Of a DNA stretch of 64,000 nt, positions 6,740 through 16,826 are shown one piece after another (the first letter of the stretch is position 1; every line of letters begins with the position of its first letter). Below the pieces are notes generated by a model. It was given only the letters and a program-made list of their open reading frames with translations. It had not been told where the DNA came from and made no database searches. The stretch comes from Lachnospiraceae bacterium (lineage in GTDB: Bacteria; Bacillota; Clostridia; Lachnospirales; Lachnospiraceae). The stretch spans positions 1 through 64,000 of the forward strand of contig SVDH01000004.1 of NCBI GenBank assembly GCA_015057865.1, read 5' to 3'. The position numbers and the translations under genes are program-made.

Positions 6740-8077
6740 TTACAAAACAATACCCCAGATCAACAGCAAAACAACCAAAGCGATCATCGGAATGATGACA
6801 GATACCACAAAAATATCTTTGTAAGATTCCTTATGTGTGCAGTGTGAAACAGCAAGCAATGTGATCACGGCTCCGTTATGGGGGAGCTTGTCAAGACTGC
6901 CTGCAGCGATCGATGCGACACGATGCAGGATATCAGGACTGATGCCAAGAGTCTGTGCAACAGCCAGGTACTGGTCCGCAAATGCTGCAAGCGCGATCGA
7001 GAGTCCGCCGGATGCGGAACCTGTCGCACCGGAAAGAACGCTTGTTGAAAGTGCTTCTGAAAACAATAACGACAGCGGCGTCGCATTCTGACTGATCAGG
7101 AGCGCGGTAAGCAGTGCGAATCCCGGGACGATCCGGATGACAGAGCCAAAACCGACCGCGCATGCCGTATTCATGATCGCTGTGACCGATCCCTTTGCGC
7201 CTTCTGTGATGGTCTGAGGCATCCGTTTTAATTTATCCGGATGGAACAGGCAGCAGACGATAATGCCTATGATCAGTGCAATGACGATATTCCATTTAAG
7301 GAGATTCAGTGTAATAAATACAACGATGAGCGGGATCAGCCCGGAAAGCCAATAGCGTACTGCTGCTTCTTTCGATGCGGTCTCACTTTCTTTTAAGATC
7401 AGAGGATCCTCTGTAAACCCAAGATGATCCTGTCTTGCCTTTTTGACCCTGCGGTTCAGATACAGGTATCCGGGGATCAATACAATGATACTCGATATGA
7501 TTCCCATAACAGGTGCAGCGGTCGCTGTCGTGCCAAAATAATCCATCGGGATCAGGTTTTGAATCTGCGGCGTTCCGGGAATCGAGGTCATGGTAATGCC
7601 GAACGAGCCAAATGCGATCGCAGCAGGCAGCAGGGTTCGGGGAATGTCAGCTGCTTTATAAATGGCATACCCCATCGGATACATAATAAACACAACGACA
7701 AACAGTGAAACACCGCCGTATGTCAGAAGCATGCACGGGATCAATACTGCAAGGACAACGAAGCGGGGACCGATTAGTTTGACGATCAGGTCTGCAAGTG
7801 CTCTTGCGGCGCCGGTCATTTCCATGACTTTTCCATAGATTGCGCCAAGCAGGAATGTCGGGAACCAGGAAATAAAGTACTCTCCCACGCCACGCATATA
7901 GTCAACCGTATAGGAAGAAAGCAAAGTCCGGTCTTCACCAAGTCCCGCACCGAGTGCAAACAGGACAACGATAAAGGCTGATAATGGCGCAACCCAGATA
8001 ATAGAATGTCCCTTAAATGTCAGGTAGATCATGAGGATGAGACCGGCAAATATGCCAATCAAAGACAATACTTCCAT
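6740..8077 (-). CDS. GntP family permease
   Basis: A 445-residue polytopic membrane protein with about 12 hydrophobic segments. The glycine-rich GSFGITMTSIPGTPQIQN and ATGSASGGLSIALAA loops and the SLDKLPHNGAVITLLAV stretch are typical of the GntP gluconate/organic-acid:proton symporter family. The true substrate (gluconate, glycerate, lactate or other) is not readable. The start has a good AAGGG site. It follows the pseudouridine synthase gene by only 12 bases, an unusual partnership. Confidence 0.9.
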   Translation of the reverse strand: MEVLSLIGIFAGLILMIYLTFKGHSIIWVAPLSAFIVVLFALGAGLGEDRTLLSSYTVDYMRGVGEYFISWFPTFLLGAIYGKVMEMTGAARALADLIVKLIGPRFVVLAVLIPCMLLTYGGVSLFVVVFIMYPMGYAIYKAADIPRTLLPAAIAFGSFGITMTSIPGTPQIQNLIPMDYFGTTATAAPVMGIISSIIVLIPGYLYLNRRVKKARQDHLGFTEDPLILKESETASKEAAVRYWLSGLIPLIVVFITLNLLKWNIVIALIIGIIVCCLFHPDKLKRMPQTITEGAKGSVTAIMNTACAVGFGSVIRIVPGFALLTALLISQNATPLSLLFSEALSTSVLSGATGSASGGLSIALAAFADQYLAVAQTLGISPDILHRVASIAAGSLDKLPHNGAVITLLAVSHCTHKESYKDIFVVSVIIPMIALVVLLLIWGIVL

Positions 8078-8089
8078 TTCGTGCCCTTC

Positions 8090-8809
8090 TTAGATATTGT
8101 GTGTATGTAATGTGTTTATTTCGTTGTCTGTAAGTCTTCGATATTCACCCGGGGATAATGCCGGATCAAGTATGAGATTTCCAAACTTAATTCGTTTCAG
8201 ATAAGAAACTTCCATTCCGATCGCCTGAAACATCCGTTTGATCTGATGAAATTTTCCTTCCTGAATCGTGATCTCGACTTCGCAGGTATGCGTATCGGGA
8301 TCAGCATGCAAAACAGTAAGATCAGCAGGCATTGCGGTAAGGGATTCATCTACCTTTAATCCGTCTTGAAAGGCTTTGATATCCTGGTTTGAAACGATGC
8401 CGTTGATCCGGGCATAATAAGCTTTATTGACGTGATGCTTTGGTGATAACAGTTTGTGCGCCAGCGGGCCGTCATTCGTGATCAGAAGAAGTCCCTCGGT
8501 ATCCTTGTCCAAACGCCCGACCGGAAATAGATCGGATCGTTTGTTCTCTGTGATCAGATCGATCACGGTTTTCTGTGTTTGATCTTCTGTAGCGGAGATC
8601 ACACCGGCAGGTTTATTGAGCATATAATAGCTGTAGGTTTCATATTGGACCGGTTTTCCGCAATACAGTACAGACATAGTATCTGTCACCTGAAAGCCAG
8701 GATCTTTTATGATGCTGCCATCTACAGTCACATTGCCTTTGCGTATTCCTTTTTTGAGTTCACTGCGGGTACCGATGCCCATATCTGCGAGATATTTGTC
8801 TAACCGCAT
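8090..8809 (-). CDS. rRNA pseudouridine synthase, RsuA/RluB type
   Basis: A 239-residue protein that isomerises uridine to pseudouridine in ribosomal RNA. The N-terminal S4 RNA-binding domain (about 1-55) is followed by the catalytic domain, with GRLDKDTEGLLL at 98-109 and catalytic Asp101, then the KxH-type IQEGKFHQIKRMF loop. The target position, 16S or 23S, is not decided by sequence. It is flanked at 12-16 bases by the GntP and GH25 genes. Confidence 0.92.
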   Translation of the reverse strand: MRLDKYLADMGIGTRSELKKGIRKGNVTVDGSIIKDPGFQVTDTMSVLYCGKPVQYETYSYYMLNKPAGVISATEDQTQKTVIDLITENKRSDLFPVGRLDKDTEGLLLITNDGPLAHKLLSPKHHVNKAYYARINGIVSNQDIKAFQDGLKVDESLTAMPADLTVLHADPDTHTCEVEITIQEGKFHQIKRMFQAIGMEVSYLKRIKFGNLILDPALSPGEYRRLTDNEINTLHTHNI

Positions 8810-8825
8810 ATCAGATCGTCTCCTC

Positions 8826-9572
8826 TTAATCTACGATCAATGTGTCGAGACGGTACTGTTTGTTCAAAACATTCATATCGATATTGCTCTCGTCGCCGTC
8901 GTATCCGTCCAAAGAGATCGTATCACAATACTGCCAGAGCACCCAGTCTCTGCCGGCTTCAAAGAATGCCGGATAATAGATGCTTCTGACCCATCTGGGA
9001 TAATCAGAGAAATCGTCTTTGAGATATTTTTTGTAAATGTCCTTTTGTGCATAGATCATGGGTTTGACACCATATTCCTCTTCAAGGACCGATAAATATT
9101 CGCCCAGCTCTCTGACTACGTCCTCCTTTTCAGGTGGATTTTGTTCTTTGTCGGCATAGAATTCCACATCGACAACCGGGATCAGGCATCCGTCAAGATC
9201 GCCGACGGTTTCAATATAATGATACGCCTGTTCCGTGCCGTCACTGTCAAATGAGAAGAAATGATAAGCACCGACCTCCAGAGGACTCTCGATCGCGTTT
9301 TCCCAGTTTGTGGCAAAACAGGTATCCGTGATCTCGCATCCTTCTGTTGCTTTGACATAGACAAAGGAAAGCCCCTGCTCTGCAAGGCGGTCCATATCTA
9401 CATTTCCCTGATATTTAGACAGATCTGCACCGATCGTATCATGATCGGAAATAAAATAGGTATTCATTAAAACCCGTTTGGCTTTTACCATAAAGGTAAA
9501 CTGACTAAACAGGCAAAAGATGATGGCAGCTAATATGATAAGAACGATCCATAAAGCTTTCTTTTTTTTCAT
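8826..9572 (-). CDS. Membrane-anchored GH25 muramidase (lysozyme-like)
   Basis: A 248-residue cell-wall hydrolase cutting the N-acetylmuramic acid bond of peptidoglycan. After a Lys-rich N-terminus, one membrane anchor spans about 7-28. The GH25 domain follows: Asp50 in IGADLSKYQG, and the catalytic DxE pair Asp135/Glu137 in IPVVDVEFY. There are no repeats or cell-wall binding modules, so it is a minimal anchored form. It heads the three-gene unit with the pseudouridine synthase and the GntP permease. Confidence 0.92.
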   Translation of the reverse strand: MKKKKALWIVLIILAAIIFCLFSQFTFMVKAKRVLMNTYFISDHDTIGADLSKYQGNVDMDRLAEQGLSFVYVKATEGCEITDTCFATNWENAIESPLEVGAYHFFSFDSDGTEQAYHYIETVGDLDGCLIPVVDVEFYADKEQNPPEKEDVVRELGEYLSVLEEEYGVKPMIYAQKDIYKKYLKDDFSDYPRWVRSIYYPAFFEAGRDWVLWQYCDTISLDGYDGDESNIDMNVLNKQYRLDTLIVD

Positions 9573-9609
9573 ATATCTATATTAAAACCTTTCCCGGTTA
9601 CATGCATGA

Positions 9610-9646
9610 TTGAAACAGCTGCAAATGATGATCTGCAGCTGTTTTA
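9610..9646 (-). terminator. Hairpin downstream of glnS
   Basis: A perfect 11-bp stem (9613-9623 with 9634-9644). The U-tract is poor on the minus strand and better on the plus strand, so efficiency is uncertain. Confidence 0.5.
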
Positions 9647-9669
9647 AGATGTTTTATTTGATTGAAGTA

Positions 9670-11382
9670 CTACGGCTGTGAAGGTAATTTGTATGAGCTC
9701 TTAAGCGATACGATCCTGTTGAATACAAGGTTGTCCTCTGCACTGTCCTTGCTGTCGACACAGAAGAACCCGTTTCGTACAAACTGGAAGCTGTCATAAG
9801 CTTTCGCTGTTTTCAGAGACGGTTCCAGTTTGCAGTCTGTACAGGTGGTCAGAGAATTCGGATTCAGATTCAAAGAGCCATCCTCTACATTATATACGCC
9901 TTTCTCTTCATCGATGATGTTTTCATACAGGCGCACCGTTGCAGAGATCGCACTGTTTGCCTCGACCCAATGGATCGTGCCACGGACCTTTCTGCCGTCC
10001 GGACTGTTGCCGCCGCGGCTTTCCGGATCATAAGTACAGTGAACCGCGATGATATTGCCGTCGGCATCTTTCTCCACTTCCGTACATGTGACGAAATATG
10101 CGTTCATCAGGCGCACTTCGTTGCCCGGATATAAACGACGGTATTTTTTCGGCGGTACTTCCATAAAGTCTTCCCGCTCGATATAAAGCTCTCTTCCAAA
10201 CGGAACCATCCGCTTTCCGAGTGCCGGGTTTTCAACATTATTATCGATCTCAAGCTCTTCGATCTTTCCTTCCGGATAATTGTCGATGATCAGTCTGACC
10301 GGGTCTAGGATTGCCATCACACGGGGCGCATCCATTTTGAGATCTTCGCGGATGCAGTATTCAAGCATGGCATAGTCTACGGCGGAGTTTGATTTTGAAA
10401 CGCCACACAGGTCGACAAATTTCTGGATGGAGGAAGGGGTAAATCCTCTTCTGCGAAGTCCTGCAATGGAGACGAGCCGAGGATCATCCCAGCCGTCTAC
10501 GATCCCCTCTTCCACGAGTTTTTTAATATAGCGCTTTCCGGTAACGATATTGGTCAGATAAAGCTTGGCAAACTCGATCTGTCTCGGCTTCGGATCAAAA
10601 CCGCCGACTTCGTTGACAACCCAGTCATAAAGCGGTCTGTGGTCTTCGAATTCCAGTGTACAGATCGAATGGGTGACACCTTCGATCGCATCTTCGATCG
10701 GATGCGCAAAATCATACATCGGATAAATGCACCACTGATCGCCTGTTCTGTGATGGGCGATATGCGCAACACGATAGATGACAGGATCTCTCATGTTCAT
10801 GTTCGGAGAAGCCATATCGATCTTTGCGCGAAGTACTTTCTCGCCATCAGCGTATTTGCCGTCCTTCATCTCTTCGAAGAGTTTCAGGTTTTCTTCCACA
10901 CTTCTGTCCCGATACGGGCTGTTTTTTCCCGGCTCTGTCAATGTGCCGCGGTATTCACGGATCTCATCTGCCGTCAGATCACAGACATAAGCCTTTCCTT
11001 TTTTGATCAGTGTAATGGCAGCCTCATACATCTGCGGGAAATAATCCGAAGCAAAATAGAGACGGTCTTCCCAGTCTGCGCCAAGCCATTTGATGTCCTC
11101 CAGAATAGAATTGACAAACTCTTCTTTTTCTTTTGTCGGGTTTGTGTCATCAAACCGCATGTTGAATTTTCCGCCATACTGCTGCGCAAGCCCATAGTTT
11201 AAAAGGATGGACTTTGCATGGCCGATATGAAGGTATCCGTTCGGCTCGGGCGGGAATCGGGTGCAGATCTCTTTGGCTTTTCCCTCGCTCAGATCTTCGT
11301 CGATAATCTGTTCAATAAAATTGCGTGATACGACCTCTTCTTTTGCTTCTTCATTTACAATGTCTTTTCTTGTGTCTTCCAT
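9670..11382 (-). CDS. glnS: Glutaminyl-tRNA synthetase
   Basis: A class Ic enzyme that charges tRNA(Gln) directly. It is 570 residues from the ATG at 11382, which follows GGGAG; an ATG four codons earlier has no site. [17 protein letters not shown] carries the HIGH motif. The KMSKS-equivalent reads [12 protein letters not shown] instead of the usual VMSKR. The C-terminal beta-barrel anticodon domain is complete. Many Firmicutes lack GlnRS and use GatCAB, so this gene reflects a lineage that acquired it. It is in an operon with the rhomboid-like gene, 23 bases downstream. Confidence 0.97.
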   Translation of the reverse strand: MEDTRKDIVNEEAKEEVVSRNFIEQIIDEDLSEGKAKEICTRFPPEPNGYLHIGHAKSILLNYGLAQQYGGKFNMRFDDTNPTKEKEEFVNSILEDIKWLGADWEDRLYFASDYFPQMYEAAITLIKKGKAYVCDLTADEIREYRGTLTEPGKNSPYRDRSVEENLKLFEEMKDGKYADGEKVLRAKIDMASPNMNMRDPVIYRVAHIAHHRTGDQWCIYPMYDFAHPIEDAIEGVTHSICTLEFEDHRPLYDWVVNEVGGFDPKPRQIEFAKLYLTNIVTGKRYIKKLVEEGIVDGWDDPRLVSIAGLRRRGFTPSSIQKFVDLCGVSKSNSAVDYAMLEYCIREDLKMDAPRVMAILDPVRLIIDNYPEGKIEELEIDNNVENPALGKRMVPFGRELYIEREDFMEVPPKKYRRLYPGNEVRLMNAYFVTCTEVEKDADGNIIAVHCTYDPESRGGNSPDGRKVRGTIHWVEANSAISATVRLYENIIDEEKGVYNVEDGSLNLNPNSLTTCTDCKLEPSLKTAKAYDSFQFVRNGFFCVDSKDSAEDNLVFNRIVSLKSSYKLPSQP

Positions 11383-11405
11383 GTTATCTCCCATAAATGC
11401 TTTGC

Positions 11406-12251
11406 TTATTTGATGTGCTCATGTGTAAACAGATGATCCTGACAGTATTCGTAATTTCCGTTGCATCTGGAACAAAAACGGAATTCCAGGTTCGGATCGT
11501 CAAGCTCTGTTCTGCCGCATACGGCACATTTGTGTTTTGTGATCGTCCCGTTTCGGGAAGTGTAGCCGCTTGATTGGTTGATCTTTCTTTTAAACTCCTG
11601 CTTTCTGTGGACTTCCCGCGGTGAGATCCTTTTTAGATTCCTTGTCATCGCCCAGAAGATGAAGAAATTGCCAAGCGAGCAGATGATCGCGACGCGGGCC
11701 GGCCATCCGGATACGACTGCTCCGTAAAGTGCCAGTGCGGCATAAATGATCGCAAGCCATTTCATCTTGACCGGGATCAGGAAATATACCAGCACCTGAT
11801 GCTCGGGATAAGTAACCGCAAAAGCAAGGAATATACTTAAGTTGATATAGTATGTGCTGAAGGTTGACAGTCCTGCCGTCATCACGGCCCCGCCAACGAT
11901 AAAGTACATAATAAAGGCGCCAACGATCGTCAGGATGATACCACCAAAGATATAGGCGTTAAACTTAAAAGCGCCCCAGGTATGCTCCAGTGCTGTTCCG
12001 ATCTGATAGTAAAATATGATCATGATGACAGCCCAGATAATACTTGTACTTGGCGGGATCAGAAGCCATGATACAAGGCGCCAGATCTGACCGTGCAGAA
12101 TAAAATACGGTTCCAGGGAAAGCAGGCTTAAAGAGCCTGGAAAGGCATACATCAGAACATATCCGATGATATAACATCCCACCATATATTTCATCAGGCC
12201 GGTGATCGCGAATTTTCCGAACCGCCGCTCCATTTTGTCCAAAAATCCCAT
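11406..12251 (-). CDS. Rhomboid-fold membrane protein with C-terminal zinc ribbon, active site apparently missing
   Basis: A 281-residue protein with about six membrane segments between 20 and 205. Rhomboid hallmarks are present: the WR pair (Trp57-Arg58 in [11 protein letters not shown]) and the GTALEHTWG turn with Glu89. The catalytic GxSG of TM4 is not found; that position reads [12 protein letters not shown]. No TM6 His with Gly spacing is evident. The tail has Cys242, Cys245, Cys260 and Cys263, a zinc ribbon, plus Cys270/His273. It is probably a non-proteolytic rhomboid relative. It has its own consensus promoter and precedes glnS. Confidence 0.75.
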   Translation of the reverse strand: MGFLDKMERRFGKFAITGLMKYMVGCYIIGYVLMYAFPGSLSLLSLEPYFILHGQIWRLVSWLLIPPSTSIIWAVIMIIFYYQIGTALEHTWGAFKFNAYIFGGIILTIVGAFIMYFIVGGAVMTAGLSTFSTYYINLSIFLAFAVTYPEHQVLVYFLIPVKMKWLAIIYAALALYGAVVSGWPARVAIICSLGNFFIFWAMTRNLKRISPREVHRKQEFKRKINQSSGYTSRNGTITKHKCAVCGRTELDDPNLEFRFCSRCNGNYEYCQDHLFTHEHIK

Positions 12252-12309
12252 AAAAGGGCAGCCTCCTTAAAGTCAAAATAATAACAGGATTGGGCATTCT
12301 ATCCGCTTT

Positions 12310-12338
12310 ATTATAGAGATTCGGGATATTTTTGTCAA
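12310..12338 (-). promoter_or_regulatory. Consensus sigma-A promoter of the rhomboid-glnS operon
   Basis: TTGACA (12333-12338) and TATAAT (12310-12315) with a 17-base spacer, a perfect match to consensus. An AAGGAGG site precedes the ATG at 12251. Confidence 0.88.
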
Positions 12339-12383
12339 TTTTAAATGAATCGTTAAGAAAGTGTAAAGAAGCATTTCGCAGGG

Positions 12384-12412
12384 TTGTTTCTTTCATTGAA
12401 AATATGTATAAT
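12384..12412 (+). promoter_or_regulatory. Promoter of the activase gene
   Basis: TTGTTT (12384-12389) and TATAAT (12407-12412) with a 17-base spacer, divergent from the rhomboid-glnS promoter. Confidence 0.75.
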
Positions 12413-12462
12413 ACTTGGATAGGTCTGGAATCAGAAACACTATATATATGTAAAGGTGACTT

Positions 12463-15400
12463 ATGGAGAACAAGATATATAAACTTGGAATTGATATTGG
12501 ATCGACTACAGTAAAGATTGCGATCCTTGATGAAAACGATCATTTAGTATTTGCGGATTATCAGAGACATTTTGCGAATATCCGTGAATCTTTGTCGGGA
12601 CTTTTGCAAAAGGCCTATGATCAGACAGGCAATATCATGCTCTGCCCGATGATCACAGGTTCCGGCGGTCTGACGCTGGCAAACCATCTGGAAGTCCCGT
12701 TCGTACAGGAAGTGGTTTCCGTATCCACAGCGCTCGAACATATCGCCCCACAGACAGATGTGGCGATCGAGCTTGGCGGAGAAGACGCGAAGATCATTTA
12801 TTTTGAAAATGGTAATATCGAGCAGCGTATGAATGGTATCTGTGCCGGCGGTACGGGTTCTTTTATTGACCAGATGGCATCCCTGATCCAGACGGATGCA
12901 AGCGGGTTAAATGAATATGCAAAGAATTATAAGGCGATCTATCCGATCGCTGCGCGCTGCGGTGTTTTCGCGAAATCGGACATTCAGCCGCTGATCAATG
13001 AAGGTGCTACAAGAGAAGATCTTGCTGCTTCTATTTTCCAGGCGGTTGTCAACCAGACGATCAGCGGTCTTGCATGCGGCAAACCGATCCGCGGACATGT
13101 TGCGTTCCTGGGCGGCCCGCTTCATTTCCTATCCGAACTGAAAGAAGCATTTATCCGGACGCTTGAGCTGGATGATGAGCATATTATCGCACCGGAGAAT
13201 TCACATCTTTTTGCGGCAATGGGTTCTGCACTCAACTATAAAGAAGAGACACAGATCTCATTGGAAGGTCTGCTGAACAAGCTGACCGGTGAGATCCATA
13301 TGGAATTTGAAGTTGATCGTATGGATCCGCTTTTTGCGTCCAAAGAGGATTATGAAGAGTTTACGAACCGTCATGCCGGCGCTTCTGTCAAGAAGGGTTC
13401 ACTTGCTGACTATCATGGAAAGTGTTTTCTTGGTATCGATGCAGGCTCTACGACAACAAAGCTTGCGCTTGTCAGCGAAGACGGCACACTGCTCTACTCT
13501 TTTTACAGCAACAATAACGGAAGCCCGATCGCGACTTCGATCCGTGCGATCCGGGAGATCTCTTCGCTCATCCCGGACGATACGAAGATCGTATATTCCT
13601 GTTCGACAGGTTATGGGGAAGCGCTTGTAAAGGCTGCGTTCCAGCTGGATGAGGGTGAGGTTGAAACGGTGGCGCACTATACTGCTGCCGCATTCTTTGA
13701 CCCTTCTGTTGACTGCATCCTGGACATCGGCGGACAGGATATGAAATGTATTAAGATCAAAAACAACACGGTTGACAGTGTGTTGCTGAATGAAGCCTGC
13801 TCAGCAGGATGTGGCTCCTTTATTGAGACCTTTGCAAAATCACTGGATTTCAGTGTACAGGATTTTGCAAAAGAAGCGTTGTTTGCTCCGCATCCGATTG
13901 ACCTGGGTACACGCTGTACTGTTTTTATGAATTCAAAGGTTAAGCAGGCACAAAAAGAAGGCGCGTCTGTTGCGGATATTTCTGCAGGACTGGCATACTC
14001 TGTTATCAAGAACGCTCTGTTTAAGGTTATCAAACTGGCTGATCCGAAGGAGCTTGGCGAAAACGTCGTTGTACAGGGCGGCACGTTCTATAATGACGCG
14101 GTACTTCGAAGCTTTGAATCCATTTCCGGCTGCCATGCGACAAGACCGGATATTGCCGGAATCATGGGCGCGTTCGGTGCTGCTCTTCTGGCCAGAGACC
14201 GTTATCAGGAAGGTATGGAATCTTCGATGCTTTCGATCGAAGAGATCGAGGCGCTTGAATACAAGACACATCTTGAGCGCTGCGGCAAATGCACCAATAA
14301 CTGTCTGTTGACGATCAATGAGTTTTCCGGTAACCGCCGTTATATCACAGGAAACCGGTGTGAACGTGCACTCGGCGAAGAAAAGAAAAAAGATGATATC
14401 CCGAATCTTTTTGACTATAAGTACAAACGGATCTTCCAGTATAAACCGCTGACAAAAGCAGAGGCGATGCGCGGTGTGATCGGCATGCCGCGTGTTTTGA
14501 ACATGTATGAGAACTATCCGTTCTGGGCAGCGTTTTTTGCGAAACTGAAATTCCAGCTGGTGCTCTCTCCACGCTCAAACAGAAAGGTCTATGAGCTTGG
14601 AATCGAGTCCATCCCGAGCGAGTCAGAGTGCTATCCGGCCAAGATCGCACACGGACATGTAACCTGGCTGATCCGCCATGGCATCGACAGGATCTTCTAT
14701 CCGTGTATCCCGTATGAACGTCTTGAGTTCCCGGATGCAGGCAACAACTACAACTGCCCGATCGTTACTTCTTATGCAGAAAACATTAAAAATAATGTAG
14801 AAGAGATTACAAATGGCGAAGTGGAGTTCTACAATCCATTTATGGCATTTACCAATAAGGATGTCCTGAAAGAACGTCTGGTAGAGGTCATGAAGGAAAT
14901 ATTCAATATTTCCCGTGATGAAGTGTCGGATGCTGTTGATGCCGGCTGGGCCGAAATGGAATCAGCCAGAGAGGATATGCGCAAAAAAGGTGAAGAAACC
15001 ATTGCGTGGCTGAAAGAAAACGGTCGCCGTGGCATCGTGCTTGCAGGTCGTCCGTATCATATCGATCCGGAGATCAATCATGGTATTCCGGAACTGATCA
15101 CCTCATTTGGATTTGCAGTATTGACAGAAGATTCTGTTTCTCATCTGCAGCAGGTAGAGCGCCCGCTTGTCGTTTTGGATCAGTGGATGTACCACTCCCG
15201 CCTGTATGCTGCGGCACAGTATGTTAAAACGACCGAATTCCTTGACCTGATCCAGTTAAACTCCTTCGGATGCGGGCTGGATGCTGTTACGACAGATATG
15301 GTCAACGATATTCTGTCCGAATCCGGAAAGATCTATACCTGCCTTAAGATCGATGAGGTCAACAACCTTGGATCTGCCAGGATCCGGATCCGTTCCCTGA

Positions 15401-16752
15401 TCGCAGCGATCCGGACACGGGAAAAACAGCAGATCGAGCGTACGCTCGAGCCGACCGATCATAAGCGTGTACTCTTCACAGAGGAAATGCGTAAGAATTA
15501 TACGATCATTGCACCGCAGCTGACACCGATTCACTTTGATATACTGGGTCCTGCGTTCAACTCCTGTGGATATAACGTGGTCGTACTTGACAATGATAAT
15601 ACGGCAGCAGTCAATGCCGGACTAAAATATGTCAACAATGATGCCTGCTACCCTTCTATCATTACCGTCGGTCAGATGCTCGATGCTGTCACATCCGGAA
15701 AATACGATACGGATCGACTGGCAATCATGATGTCCCAGACAGGCGGCGGCTGCCGTGCGTCCAACTATGTCGGCTTCATTCGCCGTGCATTAAAGAAAGC
15801 CGGTTATCCGCATATTCCGGTTATCTCTTTGAACCTTTCAGATCTTGAGAAGAATCCGGGCTTTAAGATTACGGCAAAAATGGCGCAGAAAGCAGTTTAT
15901 GGTATCGTATTTGGAGACATTCTGATGCGTGTCATTTATGCAACGCGTCCGTACGAAGCAGAGGAAGGCGCAACCAATGCCCTGCATCAGGAGTGGAATA
16001 AAAAGATCATTGATTTCCTTTGCCAGGATAAGATCTTAAGTCACAGAAAGTATAAAAAGATGTGCCGTGAGATCGTTCATGATTTTGATGTGCTTCCGAG
16101 AAAGGATATCCAGAAGCCGAAGGTCGGGATCGTTGGCGAGATCCTGGTCAAGTTCATGCCGCTTGCAAACAACTATATGGTCGATCTGCTTGAAGCAGAA
16201 GGCGCGGAAGCGGTTGTTCCGGATTTCCTGGATTTCTTCCTTTACAGCTTCTATAACAGCAACTTCAAGGCGGATAATCTCGGCATGAAGCGTTCTTCAA
16301 AGACGAAAGCAAATCTTGGAATCTGGGCGATTGAAAAACTGCGCGGTGCTGCCCACAAAGCACTTGAGGAAAGCAAACACTTTATACCGCCGGCAAGCAT
16401 TTTTGATACTGCAAAAGGTGCAGAACCGATCATCTCGCTTGGCAACCAGACAGGTGAGGGATGGTTCCTGACCGGTGAAATGGTCGAGCTGATCCATATG
16501 GGTGTCCCGAATATCATCTGCTGTCAGCCGTTTGGCTGTCTGCCGAACCATATCGTGGGCAAAGGTGTCATCAAAAAGATGCGGCACGATTTTCCGGAAT
16601 CCAATATTGTCGCGATCGATTTTGATCCGGGCGCGAGTGAGGTTAACCAGTTAAACCGTATCAAGCTGATGCTGACAACCGCTGAGCGGAACTTAAAGAA
16701 AAAAGAAGCTGCTGCAGATGCTGAAGAAAATGCATCTGAGAAAGCTTCCTGA
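12463..16752 (+). CDS. Giant 2-hydroxyacyl-CoA dehydratase activase-related protein
   Basis: A 1,429-residue fusion. Two tandem BcrAD/BadFG ATPase modules start at residue 10 (IDIGSTTVKIAILDE) and about 325 (IDAGSTTTKLALVSED). Each has a cluster-ligating Cys (CAGGTGSFID and ACSAGCGSFIE). Then come a CGKCTNNC motif near 606, a DUF2229 region (SNRKVYELGI, ESECYPAKI) and an HgdB-like C-terminal half. Activases of this class use ATP to push one electron into a dehydratase. The substrate of this long, usually orphan form is unknown. AAGGTG supports the start. No dehydratase gene is adjacent. Confidence 0.9.
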   Translation: MENKIYKLGIDIGSTTVKIAILDENDHLVFADYQRHFANIRESLSGLLQKAYDQTGNIMLCPMITGSGGLTLANHLEVPFVQEVVSVSTALEHIAPQTDVAIELGGEDAKIIYFENGNIEQRMNGICAGGTGSFIDQMASLIQTDASGLNEYAKNYKAIYPIAARCGVFAKSDIQPLINEGATREDLAASIFQAVVNQTISGLACGKPIRGHVAFLGGPLHFLSELKEAFIRTLELDDEHIIAPENSHLFAAMGSALNYKEETQISLEGLLNKLTGEIHMEFEVDRMDPLFASKEDYEEFTNRHAGASVKKGSLADYHGKCFLGIDAGSTTTKLALVSEDGTLLYSFYSNNNGSPIATSIRAIREISSLIPDDTKIVYSCSTGYGEALVKAAFQLDEGEVETVAHYTAAAFFDPSVDCILDIGGQDMKCIKIKNNTVDSVLLNEACSAGCGSFIETFAKSLDFSVQDFAKEALFAPHPIDLGTRCTVFMNSKVKQAQKEGASVADISAGLAYSVIKNALFKVIKLADPKELGENVVVQGGTFYNDAVLRSFESISGCHATRPDIAGIMGAFGAALLARDRYQEGMESSMLSIEEIEALEYKTHLERCGKCTNNCLLTINEFSGNRRYITGNRCERALGEEKKKDDIPNLFDYKYKRIFQYKPLTKAEAMRGVIGMPRVLNMYENYPFWAAFFAKLKFQLVLSPRSNRKVYELGIESIPSESECYPAKIAHGHVTWLIRHGIDRIFYPCIPYERLEFPDAGNNYNCPIVTSYAENIKNNVEEITNGEVEFYNPFMAFTNKDVLKERLVEVMKEIFNISRDEVSDAVDAGWAEMESAREDMRKKGEETIAWLKENGRRGIVLAGRPYHIDPEINHGIPELITSFGFAVLTEDSVSHLQQVERPLVVLDQWMYHSRLYAAAQYVKTTEFLDLIQLNSFGCGLDAVTTDMVNDILSESGKIYTCLKIDEVNNLGSARIRIRSLIAAIRTREKQQIERTLEPTDHKRVLFTEEMRKNYTIIAPQLTPIHFDILGPAFNSCGYNVVVLDNDNTAAVNAGLKYVNNDACYPSIITVGQMLDAVTSGKYDTDRLAIMMSQTGGGCRASNYVGFIRRALKKAGYPHIPVISLNLSDLEKNPGFKITAKMAQKAVYGIVFGDILMRVIYATRPYEAEEGATNALHQEWNKKIIDFLCQDKILSHRKYKKMCREIVHDFDVLPRKDIQKPKVGIVGEILVKFMPLANNYMVDLLEAEGAEAVVPDFLDFFLYSFYNSNFKADNLGMKRSSKTKANLGIWAIEKLRGAAHKALEESKHFIPPASIFDTAKGAEPIISLGNQTGEGWFLTGEMVELIHMGVPNIICCQPFGCLPNHIVGKGVIKKMRHDFPESNIVAIDFDPGASEVNQLNRIKLMLTTAERNLKKKEAAADAEENASEKAS

Positions 16753-16756
16753 GAAT

Positions 16757-16792
16757 GAAAAAACAGCTCCTTTCACGGGAGCTGTTTTTATG
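16757..16792 (+). terminator. Terminator of the activase gene
   Basis: A stem of about 12 bp (AAAACAGCTCC with its complement), a 6-base loop and a following T5 run, 5 bases after the stop. Confidence 0.9.
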
Positions 16793-16826
16793 ATTCAATA
16801 GGTATACTTTTTAGCATACATTTTAA

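Noticed and set aside
9670..11700. T-box leader for glnS
   Set aside because: No specifier-terminator structure was seen; glnS follows another gene by 23 bases.
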